Of a stretch of DNA of 42,648 nt, positions 34,644 to 41,847 are shown piece by piece; within the stretch, counting starts at the first letter, position 1; each line of letters starts with the position of its first letter. The stretch comes from Oscillospiraceae bacterium. GTDB lineage: Bacteria > Bacillota > Clostridia > Oscillospirales > Oscillospiraceae. The stretch is taken from positions 1-42,648 of the forward strand of contig JAHHSM010000007.1 of assembly GCA_020025175.1 (NCBI GenBank), read 5' to 3'. The translations under genes were made by a program, and so were the position numbers. The notes below the pieces were generated by a model. That model did not search any database. It was not told where the DNA came from and worked only from the letters and a program-made list of their open reading frames with translations.

Positions 34644-34686
34644 AGGCGCGTATCAAAGGAGCGTATCACTTGATACGCCCCTTTTT
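34644..34686 (+). terminator. Rho-independent terminator after the M56 gene
   Basis: GGCGCGTATCAA (34644-34655) pairs with TTGATACGCCCC (34669-34680) with one mismatch, followed by CTTTTT. The loop holds a second copy of GCGTATCA, so a competing inner hairpin is also possible. Confidence 0.8.
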
Positions 34687-34737
34687 GCGTATGCGCCCAT
34701 GCTTTTCGGAAGAGGAACCAGAAACGCAGATGACGTA

Positions 34738-34749
34738 TATACTAGTATA
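34738..34749 (+). repeat. Perfect 12-bp palindrome TATACTAGTATA
   Basis: Perfect palindrome 29 bases before the 49-residue membrane protein gene, in the only likely promoter interval for the spore block. It could be an operator or part of a sporulation promoter; I could not match it confidently to a SigE or SigK consensus. Confidence 0.3.
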
Positions 34750-34777
34750 GAACGGAGATGCGCGGGAAAGGGTTCTT

Positions 34778-34927
34778 ATGTGTGGCAGAAATATTTTTAT
34801 AATAGGTCTTTGTGCGGTATCGCTGGGAGTTGGAATTCTGATTACAGCGATATTCCCAGTTGGCGCACTATTGTTCATTATTGCGTTTTTATTGATCGCC
34901 TGCGGAATAGGATGCATGAGGCGGTAA
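34778..34927 (+). CDS. Small membrane protein, 49 residues
   Basis: Begins MCGRNIFIIG and ends GIGCMRR. Residues about 5-26 and 27-45 are hydrophobic, giving two membrane helices or one bent helix around a Pro (FPVGA), with basic residues at both ends and three further cysteines (C12, C41, C46). AAAGGG lies 5 bases before the ATG. I do not recognise the family. It lies 19 bases before the SpoVM-like gene and is probably its operon partner, so a role at the developing-spore membrane is inferred from context. Confidence 0.6.
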   Translation: MCGRNIFIIGLCAVSLGVGILITAIFPVGALLFIIAFLLIACGIGCMRR

Positions 34928-34946
34928 GAGTGAAAGGAGAAACTGT

Positions 34947-35018
34947 ATGAAAATCGTTATTGTGCGGTCACCAAAATTCCTTTGCGGCATTCTGAAAAGA
35001 ATTTTTCATATTGCATGA
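34947..35018 (+). CDS. spoVM: SpoVM-like amphipathic peptide, 23 residues
   Basis: Very short gene with a textbook ribosome binding site, AAAGGAG (34933-34939), 7 bases before ATG. The peptide reads MKIVIVRSPKFLCGIL then KRIFHIA. Against Bacillus SpoVM (26 residues, as I recall it), the start MK, the helix-breaking P9 and the core P9-K10-F11-L12-x-G14-I15 align without gaps, and a basic residue follows at 17. SpoVM recognises the curved forespore membrane and recruits SpoIVA, which is encoded 1.6 kb downstream. The gene is too short for most gene finders. Alternative: a chance small frame, which I consider unlikely given the motif, ribosome binding site and location. Confidence 0.82.
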   Translation: MKIVIVRSPKFLCGILKRIFHIA

Positions 35019-35023
35019 ATAAA

Positions 35024-35071
35024 CTTCCTCCGCAGTTCATAAGTTGAAATGGAACTGAACATCGGGGGAGG
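35024..35071 (+). promoter_or_regulatory. Possible RNA fold covering the ribosome binding site of the sipL-like gene
   Basis: CAGTTC (35033-35038) can pair with GAACTG (35052-35057), and the outer CCTCC (35027-35031) with the GGAGG (35067-35071) that forms the Shine-Dalgarno sequence. The two stems are separated by an uneven internal loop, so the fold is only suggestive. Confidence 0.3.
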
Positions 35072-35077
35072 ACAAAT

Positions 35078-36619
35078 ATGGAATTAGAACTAAAAAAGGA
35101 AACCCTGCATTTTTATGAGTTTAGCACGGTTTCGACAGCTGTGCATGAAGAATCTACAGAGACGATTGTACCTGATTACTGCCCGGACATTGCTCGAATC
35201 ATTGATACCGACGGTAAAGTCTTTTTGCGCAGCAAAGATATCCAGGGAGATAAAGCCATTGTTACAGGGGCTGTAAAAGTCACGGTTCTTTTTACGCCTG
35301 AAGGCGAAAATGGAATTCGTAATTTAGAATTTGCACTCCCCTTTAACGCATCTTTATCAAATCATGAATTTGAAAATTGTCAGAGTTTATTTGCTAAAGT
35401 TTGTATTCAAAGTATAGAAACCAAAAGCTTGAATCCGCGCAAGATTTTTACCAAGGTATTACTGACGATTCGGCTGCAAAGCTTGCGCGGAACAAGTGTA
35501 GAACTTTGCAGTGATATTCAAGTTGAAGAAGAGCTGGGAGTTGCACAGTTACTGCGTACTGAGGAATTAAATCTCATCCGCGCATATACTGATAAGGATT
35601 TTGCCTTTACAGATGAAATTGCAATTCCATCAGCAAAAGATCCGGTTTTAGAGATTTTATCATCCAATATAAGCACCTCTGTGCAGGAAACAAAAGTTTT
35701 TGGAACAAAACTGATTGTGAAAGGAGTTCTGTTAGTAGAGTTCCTTTATCGCACAGAGCAGCAAAGTGTATCTTCTGCATCTTCTGAACTGCCATTTTCT
35801 CAGATTATGGAAATTAGTGAAATGCCAGAAAATGCGGCAACAACTGTAATGATTCAAATTTCCGGTATGGATTACCATATTGGCGGAGACGAAAATCCGG
35901 ATGACCGGCATAAAATTACACTGGCTGTTTATCTCCATGCGCAGGCTTACGTTCGCTGTCAGATCCCATTCCAATACATTTGTGATGTTTATAGCACAAT
36001 GTATGATGTGAAGCAGACCATGGCAGGACTTCAGTGTACAGGGAAAATTGACAGAGTTCAGAAACGACAGAGCGTTCGGCAAATGATCGAGGTAGGTGTT
36101 GTTCCATCATCTGTTTTGTCAGCATCAGTCACCTTTGATGAAGTGAATGTGAGCAGAGAAGAGCAGGTAGCAGTTCTTCAGACAATGGCTCATGTAAAAA
36201 TTCTATTCCTTGATGAAGGGAATGTTCCGCTGGTAGCGGAACGACAAGTGGAATGCAGCTGTAAAGCAGAGGTTCCCGCAGATTCTGCCTGCACGGCACA
36301 GGTGCATTATGGCGGTGATTTGTCGACATCTATTTCTGCCAGCGGCATCGAAGTGCGTTTTTCGGCAGATTTTACAGCAGAAGCATCGGAGCGAAAACAA
36401 CTGCTGGGTCTGACTGATATGACAATTGATACCGATACGCCAAAGGATACAAGTCAGCTTCCGTCGATTGTTTTGAAGGTTTTTGATGAGGATGAAAGCT
36501 TATGGGATATCGCAAAAAGATACTCAACTACAGTGGAAGTGATTCGAGCAGCAAATGATATGACAGAAGAATGTGCATGCAATGCTGGACAGATGCTGCT
36601 CATTCCACGAAAGCGATAA
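35078..36619 (+). CDS. SipL-like spore morphogenesis protein (SPOCS/DUF3794 repeats plus LysM)
   Basis: 513 residues, no signal peptide. The N-terminal and middle parts have repeated DUF3794/SPOCS modules (for example VPDYCPDIARIIDTDGKVFL and VLLVEFLYRTEQQS), and the last 50 residues form a LysM domain (ESLWDIAKRYSTTVEVIRAAN, then GQMLLIP). This architecture is that of Clostridioides difficile SipL, which binds SpoIVA through its LysM domain and replaces SpoVID of Bacillus. It lies 15 bases before spoIVA, strongly supporting that role. GGGGGAGG is 6 bases before the ATG. Confidence 0.9.
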   Translation: MELELKKETLHFYEFSTVSTAVHEESTETIVPDYCPDIARIIDTDGKVFLRSKDIQGDKAIVTGAVKVTVLFTPEGENGIRNLEFALPFNASLSNHEFENCQSLFAKVCIQSIETKSLNPRKIFTKVLLTIRLQSLRGTSVELCSDIQVEEELGVAQLLRTEELNLIRAYTDKDFAFTDEIAIPSAKDPVLEILSSNISTSVQETKVFGTKLIVKGVLLVEFLYRTEQQSVSSASSELPFSQIMEISEMPENAATTVMIQISGMDYHIGGDENPDDRHKITLAVYLHAQAYVRCQIPFQYICDVYSTMYDVKQTMAGLQCTGKIDRVQKRQSVRQMIEVGVVPSSVLSASVTFDEVNVSREEQVAVLQTMAHVKILFLDEGNVPLVAERQVECSCKAEVPADSACTAQVHYGGDLSTSISASGIEVRFSADFTAEASERKQLLGLTDMTIDTDTPKDTSQLPSIVLKVFDEDESLWDIAKRYSTTVEVIRAANDMTEECACNAGQMLLIPRKR

Positions 36620-36634
36620 GAGGAGGTGAAGTGT

Positions 36635-38113
36635 ATGGATACCGAAAAAATTTATGAAGACATTGCGCTTCGGACTGATGGCGATATTTACATAGGTGTA
36701 GTTGGTCCTGTTCGAGCCGGTAAATCCACATTCATAAAGCGATTTATGGAGACGCAGGTTTTGCCAAATATTGACAATGTCTATCGTCGGGAACGTGCAA
36801 AGGATGAACTGCCCCAAAGCGGCTCTGGCCGCATGATTATGACAACGGAGCCAAAGTTTGTGCCAGAGGAAGCGGCGGAGATTAAACTGGATGGCGGCGC
36901 AACCTGTTCAGTGCGGCTTATTGATTGTGTTGGGTATTTGGTTGAAGGTGCTGTCGGGCAAACGGATGAGGATAAACCTCGGCTTGTCACAACGCCCTGG
37001 TTCGATCATGAGATACCTATGACAGAAGCCGCAGAAGTCGGAACACGTAAAGTAATTGCGGAGCATTCCACAATTGGTATCGTTATTACAACCGATGGAA
37101 GTATTACCGATATTCCTCGTGAAAGCTATGCTCCTGCCGAGGCACGTGTTATTACGGAGTTGCAGGAAATTGGAAAGCCATTTTTAGTTCTACTCAATTC
37201 TGCAGTGCCAACATCTGAAAATGCAATTGCACTTGCTGAAGATATCCAAAAAACATATAGTGTCCGCTGTTTGCCGGTAAATTGTCAAACCCTTTCTGAT
37301 ACGGATGTAGAATCCATTTTGAAGGCGGTGCTTTATGAATTCCCCATGCGTGAGATGGATCTCTTCTTACCTGCATGGATTGATGCGTTGGAATACACTC
37401 ATCCAATTAAAAATGACATTTTTAATGCAATTAAAGAGGGAACACAGAATATTTATAAGATTCGTGATGCAGAAAGAGCAATTTTCTCGTTGGCAGAGAG
37501 TGAGCATATTAATGCTGCGGCCATCACCGGGATTTCTCTTGGTAATGGCATTGTAAAAGCATCTATTGAATTACCAAAAGAACTGTTCTACCAGACCTTG
37601 AGTGAACGTTCCGGCTTTCAGGTTGCGGATGATGGCGATTTAATGACGCTCTTGACATCTCTTTCCGGTATTAAAACGGAGTATGACAAGGTGAAAGATG
37701 CACTGAGAGATGTGCGGGAAACGGGATACGGTATTGTCTCGCCTAGTATTGATGAGCTGGCATTGGAAGAACCTGAAATTGTAAAGCAGGGTGGTCGTTA
37801 TGGTGTACGCCTCAAGGCCAGTGCTCCATCTATTCATATGATTCGAGCTGATATTGAAACTTCAGTTTCTCCGGTGATTGGCAACGAGAAGCAGAGTGAA
37901 GAGATGATGAACTATCTGCTGGAAGAGTTTGCAGGGGATACAAGCAAGATTTGGCAAAGCAATATTTTCGGTCGCTCATTCCATGAATTGGTCAGTGAGG
38001 ATCTTCAGGGAAAATTGAAACGTATGCCGGATGATGCCAGAAAGAAATTACAGGAAACACTGCAGCGAATTATCAATGAAGGCAGCGGCGGATTAATTTG
38101 CATTATTTTATAA
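36635..38113 (+). CDS. spoIVA: Stage IV sporulation protein A
   Basis: 492 residues, the same length as the Bacillus protein as I recall it. SpoIVA is an ATPase that polymerises into the basement layer of the spore coat. Walker A is GPVRAGKST with K30, and the N-terminal GTPase-like domain continues with DCVGYLVEGAVG, TPWFDHEIPMTEAAEVGT and VITTDGSITDIPRE. The C-terminal end (GGLICIIL) is the hydrophobic tip that contacts SpoVM. I chose ATG 36635, 5 bases after AGGAGGTGA; a GTG at 36626 sits inside that ribosome binding site. Confidence 0.98.
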   Translation: MDTEKIYEDIALRTDGDIYIGVVGPVRAGKSTFIKRFMETQVLPNIDNVYRRERAKDELPQSGSGRMIMTTEPKFVPEEAAEIKLDGGATCSVRLIDCVGYLVEGAVGQTDEDKPRLVTTPWFDHEIPMTEAAEVGTRKVIAEHSTIGIVITTDGSITDIPRESYAPAEARVITELQEIGKPFLVLLNSAVPTSENAIALAEDIQKTYSVRCLPVNCQTLSDTDVESILKAVLYEFPMREMDLFLPAWIDALEYTHPIKNDIFNAIKEGTQNIYKIRDAERAIFSLAESEHINAAAITGISLGNGIVKASIELPKELFYQTLSERSGFQVADDGDLMTLLTSLSGIKTEYDKVKDALRDVRETGYGIVSPSIDELALEEPEIVKQGGRYGVRLKASAPSIHMIRADIETSVSPVIGNEKQSEEMMNYLLEEFAGDTSKIWQSNIFGRSFHELVSEDLQGKLKRMPDDARKKLQETLQRIINEGSGGLICIIL

Positions 38114-38127
38114 TTGTTTATAAAAGG

Positions 38128-38169
38128 AAAAGTGAGCTGTGTGGTTGTAAAACGATACAGCTCACTTTT
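38128..38169 (+). terminator. Bidirectional terminator between spoIVA and the Crp/Fnr gene
   Basis: AAAAGTGAGCTGT (38128-38140) pairs perfectly with ACAGCTCACTTTT (38157-38169) over 13 bp with a 16-base loop. Flanking A and T runs allow termination on both strands. The 3' arm overlaps the stop codon of the - strand gene. Confidence 0.85.
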
Positions 38170-38830
38170 ACATTGATTCACAAATATAGTGTTCCAACAT
38201 ATCGCGGTTTAGTAGGGTGATTTTCTTATAGCTCAGCGAAATCCAACCGCGTTTCGCTAAGGAACTAAGGATCCGACTGACGGTTACACGACTAATACCA
38301 AGGGAATAGCCAAGTTCTTCATGGGTTATATGGATACAGTGATCATTGTTGATATCCATATTTAAAAGCAAACGGATAATGCGTTTATCAGCGGAAAGGA
38401 ACGAGGCAGCATCCAAATGAGTAGAAAGCATACGAACAGTACCTGCAAGATATTTTAGTAAGAAAAATGCGAGAGAAGGGTTTGCCTGCATGCATTGTTC
38501 CAGTGCAGCGCGGTCAATCGCAACAACTTGCCCGTCTGTCATTAGCTGCGCTGAGGATACACGAGGATTTTCGTCAAAAAAAGAAGCTTCTCCGAGAATG
38601 TCACCCTTTCTGTAAATAGTTAAAAGACGTTCATTTCCGTCTGTAGAGCTAATAAATGTTCGAACTCGTCCGGATACAATGTAGTAAAAACAGTTTGGAT
38701 AATCACCCTGGCTATATAAAATCTTATTCTTTGGATAAGATAGTAGTTGACCTAAATGGACAAAAGGAAGCCAAGCATCCTCTGGTAAGTTAATTGTTTC
38801 AGACATAAAATATTGGTATTGATGTTCCAA
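38168..38830 (-). CDS. Crp/Fnr family transcriptional regulator
   Basis: About 220 residues. N-terminal cyclic-nucleotide-type domain (about 15-125, with YSQGDYPNCFYYIVSGRVR and LGEASFFDENPR) and a C-terminal winged helix (about 140-215, with ITHEELGYSLGISRVTVSRILSSLAKRGW). No N-terminal cysteine cluster for an iron-sulfur centre, so not a classic Fnr. I chose the TTG at 38830 because AGGAGG lies 7 bases upstream on this strand; an ATG-initiated version at 38869 would start before it. Ligand is unknown. It is transcribed divergently from leuCDB. Confidence 0.9.
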   Translation of the reverse strand: MEHQYQYFMSETINLPEDAWLPFVHLGQLLSYPKNKILYSQGDYPNCFYYIVSGRVRTFISSTDGNERLLTIYRKGDILGEASFFDENPRVSSAQLMTDGQVVAIDRAALEQCMQANPSLAFFLLKYLAGTVRMLSTHLDAASFLSADKRIIRLLLNMDINNDHCIHITHEELGYSLGISRVTVSRILSSLAKRGWISLSYKKITLLNRDMLEHYICESM

Positions 38831-38859
38831 AATACAGCCTCCTGATATAAATTTCCTGA

Positions 38860-38888
38860 ATTGTAACATAGTTTACATTCTATTGCAA
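38860..38888 (-). promoter_or_regulatory. Promoter for the Crp/Fnr gene
   Basis: On the - strand, TTGCAA (38883-38888), a 17-base spacer and TACAAT (38860-38865). The palindromic TTGCAA could serve the divergent leuC direction as well, but no good -10 follows on the + strand (best is TACAAC at 38904-38909, spacer 15). Confidence 0.7.
38862..38877 (-). promoter_or_regulatory. Crp/Fnr-type operator TGTAA-N6-TTACA
   Basis: A perfect dyad with the geometry of Crp/Fnr sites (5-6-5) overlapping the -10 box and spacer of the regulator's own promoter. It is probably the autoregulatory site. Confidence 0.6.
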
Positions 38889-38945
38889 GAAAGTGTGACA
38901 TAATACAACCATCGAATTTATTGAATAATCGGAGGAGTACATATC

Positions 38946-40208
38946 ATGGGAATGACAATGAGCCAGAAAATTTTGGCAGCTCATGCGGGGCTTGACTCTG
39001 TAGAGGCTGGACAACTCATCGAGTGCAAGCTGGATTTGGTCCTCGGAAATGACATTACCACACCGGTTGCAATCGGCGTATTTGAAGAGGCGGGACTTAC
39101 TCAAGTCTTTGACAAAAATAAGATTGCAATTGTTCTTGATCATTATACACCGTGCAAAGATATGAAGGCAGCACAGCTCTGTGCAATTGCTCGTAATTTT
39201 GCTAAAAAGTATCAAATCAAAAATTTTTTCGATGTGGGGGATGTGGGTGTTGAACATGCACTGATCCCTGAAAAGGGGCTGGCTGTTCCGGGTGACTGTA
39301 TTATCGGGGCAGATTCACATACATGCACATATGGCGCATTGGGCGCATTCTCTACCGGAATTGGTTCTACTGATATGGCTGCGGGCATGGCAACCGGAAG
39401 TGCATGGTTTAAGGTACCACAGGCTATCAAGGTTGTTTTGACTGGTAAGAAACAGAAGTATGTCAGTGGTAAAGACATTATTTTACACTTAATTGGTATG
39501 ATTGATGTAGACGGAGCATTATATCAGAGTCTGGAATTTACCGGAGAAGGTGTCTCCAATCTATCTATGGATGACCGTTTTACAATTTCCAATATGGCAA
39601 TTGAATGTGGTGCCAAGAATGGTATTTTCCCTGTTGATGAAAAGACGATAGCGTATCTGAAGGGACGTACAGAACGTACATATACAAGGTTTGAAGCCGA
39701 TGAAGATGCAATCTATTCACAAACCATTGAAATCGATTTAAATGCATTAAAACCTACTGTTGCCATGCCGCATTTGCCATCCAACACAAAAACAGTTGAT
39801 GAAGTGGCCGGAAAACCCATTCACCAAGTTGTGATTGGATCTTGTACTAATGGTCGCATTCAGGACATGCGTGAAGCCGCTGAAATCATGAAGGGCAGAA
39901 AGGTTGCTGCGCATGTGCGCTGCATTGTGATTCCTGCCACACAGGAAGGATATTTGCAGGCGATTAAAGAAGGACTGATTGAAATTTTTATCAATGCTGG
40001 CTGTGCAGTATCTACGCCCACCTGTGGCCCGTGTCTTGGTGGACATATGGGTGTCCTTGCAGATGATGAATGGGCGATTTCTACAACGAATCGCAATTTT
40101 GTTGGCCGTATGGGTCCGACGTCCTCTATGATCATTTTGGCAAGTCCTGCCGTAGCGGCGGCATCTGCAATCAAGGGCTGTTTAGCATCCCCTCACGATT
40201 TGGACTAA
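38946..40208 (+). CDS. leuC: 3-isopropylmalate dehydratase large subunit
   Basis: 420 residues, the shorter bacterial/archaeal type. With LeuD it isomerises 2- to 3-isopropylmalate in leucine synthesis, using a [4Fe-4S] cluster. Motifs: DHYTPCKDMKAA, GADSHTCTYGALGAFSTGIGSTDMA, IGSCTNGRIQDMREAA and the double-cysteine TCGPCLGGHMG. GGAGGAG lies 8 bases before the ATG. The short type can also act as a related hydro-lyase, but the leuD and leuB neighbours make the leucine role most likely. Confidence 0.95.
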   Translation: MGMTMSQKILAAHAGLDSVEAGQLIECKLDLVLGNDITTPVAIGVFEEAGLTQVFDKNKIAIVLDHYTPCKDMKAAQLCAIARNFAKKYQIKNFFDVGDVGVEHALIPEKGLAVPGDCIIGADSHTCTYGALGAFSTGIGSTDMAAGMATGSAWFKVPQAIKVVLTGKKQKYVSGKDIILHLIGMIDVDGALYQSLEFTGEGVSNLSMDDRFTISNMAIECGAKNGIFPVDEKTIAYLKGRTERTYTRFEADEDAIYSQTIEIDLNALKPTVAMPHLPSNTKTVDEVAGKPIHQVVIGSCTNGRIQDMREAAEIMKGRKVAAHVRCIVIPATQEGYLQAIKEGLIEIFINAGCAVSTPTCGPCLGGHMGVLADDEWAISTTNRNFVGRMGPTSSMIILASPAVAAASAIKGCLASPHDLD

Positions 40209-40221
40209 AGGAGAACTAACC

Positions 40222-40710
40222 ATGGCTAAAGTTTATAAATATGGTGATAATGTAGATACGGATGTAATTATTCCGGCAAGATATTTAAATGCTCCCGAAA
40301 AAAGTGAGCTTGCAAAGCACTGTATGGAAGATATTGATCTTGTTTTTGCAAAAACTGTAGAAATAGGTGACTTCATAGTAGCAGGTGACAACTTTGGATG
40401 CGGATCTTCTCGTGAACATGCCCCTATTGCAATTCAGGCCTGTGGTGTGAAATGCGTCATTGCAAAAAGCTTTGCACGTATTTTCTACCGCAATGCAATT
40501 AATATAGGCTTTCCAATTATGGAATGTCCGGAAGCTGCGGAAGACATTGCTGTGGGAGATGTCATTTCTGTTGATTTTTCAACGGGTATCATTACTAACG
40601 AAACAAAAGAGAAAAGTTATCAGAGTGCGCCGTTTCCTGCCTTTGTCGATGGTATTATTGAGGCAGGTGGACTAATAAACTCATTGAAAAAACGTGGACT
40701 TGCAAAATAA
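40222..40710 (+). CDS. leuD: 3-isopropylmalate dehydratase small subunit
   Basis: 162 residues, the short LeuD type that pairs with the 420-residue LeuC. Motifs: VYKYGDNVDTDVIIPARYLN at the start, and GDNFGCGSSREHAPIAIQACG, with AKSFARIFYRNAINIGFPI. 13 bases after leuC, with GGAG before the ATG. Confidence 0.96.
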   Translation: MAKVYKYGDNVDTDVIIPARYLNAPEKSELAKHCMEDIDLVFAKTVEIGDFIVAGDNFGCGSSREHAPIAIQACGVKCVIAKSFARIFYRNAINIGFPIMECPEAAEDIAVGDVISVDFSTGIITNETKEKSYQSAPFPAFVDGIIEAGGLINSLKKRGLAK

Positions 40711-40733
40711 AGCAGTGACGGGAGAGAATTTTT

Positions 40734-41816
40734 ATGGATTATAAAATTGCGCTGATTCGCGGCGATGGTATTGGCCCAGAGGTCGTGCAGGAAGCTGTTC
40801 GTGTGATGGATACGATTGGGAAGAAATTTCATCATAACTTTACATACATTGAAGTCGATCTGGGTGGTTGCGCAACAGACAAATATGGTGTATCCTATCC
40901 TGAGGGAACTGCCGAAAAGTGCAAGGCATGTGATGCTGTTTTGTTGGGTGCTGTCGGTGGTCCTAAATGGGGCACAGATAAGCCTGCGGAGCAGCGTCCC
41001 GAAACAGCACTGCTGGCAATTCGAAAAGATTTAGGCTTGTATGCAAATTTGCGCCATGCAACATTGCGCCCTGCGTTGGTCGATGCATGTCCTTTAAAAA
41101 AGGAAACAGCTGAAAAAGGCATCGACATTATGATGGTGCGTGAGCTGATCGGTGGTGTTTATTTTGGTAAGCGCGGTCGCTACGAAACCGAAAATTGCGG
41201 TATTGAGTGTACAGATTTGATGGCATACAGTGAAATGGAAGTCGAGCGTATTGGTCGTCGTGCATTTGAGCTGGCACAAAAGCGAGGTAAGCGCGTTGCA
41301 TCCGTGGACAAGGCGAATGTTCTGGAAACCTCCAGATTGTGGAGAGAAACGATGCACCGTATTTCGCAGGATTATCCGGATGTAACACTGGAAGATGTAC
41401 TTGTAGATAATTGTGCAATGCAGTTGGTACGCGATCCTTCGCAGTTTGATGTAATTGTTACAGAGAATATGTTTGGCGATATTTTATCTGACGAAGCAAG
41501 TATGATCACCGGATCTCTGGGTCTGCTGCCTTCTGCATCAATTGGAAGCAATGCGCCTGCACTCTACGAGCCTATCCATGGCAGTGCACCTGATATTGCA
41601 GGTAAGGATAAAGCAAATCCTATCGCAACGATTCTGTCTGTTGGGATGATGTTTAAGTATTCCTTTGATCTGCCTGCGGAATCTGAAGCTATTGAAAAAG
41701 CTGTCGATTCTGTATTGGCTGCCGGATGGCACACCGCTGATATGATGGGGAATGCCGATCAGCTTGTCGGCTGCAAAAAAATGGGCAGCCTGATTTGTGA
41801 GGCGCTTGAAAATTAA
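40734..41816 (+). CDS. leuB: 3-isopropylmalate dehydrogenase
   Basis: 360 residues. Oxidises and decarboxylates 3-isopropylmalate, third step of leucine synthesis, with NAD. Start IALIRGDGIGPEVVQEAV; ANLRHATLRPALVDACPLK; RELIGGVYFGKRG; and the metal-binding VIVTENMFGDILSDEASM. This last motif and the RHATLRP segment fit LeuB better than isocitrate or tartrate dehydrogenase. leuA is not in the window. Confidence 0.96.
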   Translation: MDYKIALIRGDGIGPEVVQEAVRVMDTIGKKFHHNFTYIEVDLGGCATDKYGVSYPEGTAEKCKACDAVLLGAVGGPKWGTDKPAEQRPETALLAIRKDLGLYANLRHATLRPALVDACPLKKETAEKGIDIMMVRELIGGVYFGKRGRYETENCGIECTDLMAYSEMEVERIGRRAFELAQKRGKRVASVDKANVLETSRLWRETMHRISQDYPDVTLEDVLVDNCAMQLVRDPSQFDVIVTENMFGDILSDEASMITGSLGLLPSASIGSNAPALYEPIHGSAPDIAGKDKANPIATILSVGMMFKYSFDLPAESEAIEKAVDSVLAAGWHTADMMGNADQLVGCKKMGSLICEALEN

Positions 41817-41847
41817 ACTTTGTTTGTAATCTGGAAAGGAGACTAAT

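Noticed and set aside
34731..34777. SigE or SigK promoter before the spore block
   Set aside because: The TATATACTA stretch is partly similar to sporulation -10 boxes, but no convincing -35 element lies at the right distance.
38883..38909. TTGCAA/TACAAC as the leuC promoter
   Set aside because: Spacer is only 15 bases and the -10 box has two mismatches; the TTGCAA is better explained by the - strand promoter.
38831..38945. T-box or leader-peptide attenuator before leuC
   Set aside because: The region is only about 115 bases, with no T-box core, no terminator hairpin and no leucine-rich leader frame.
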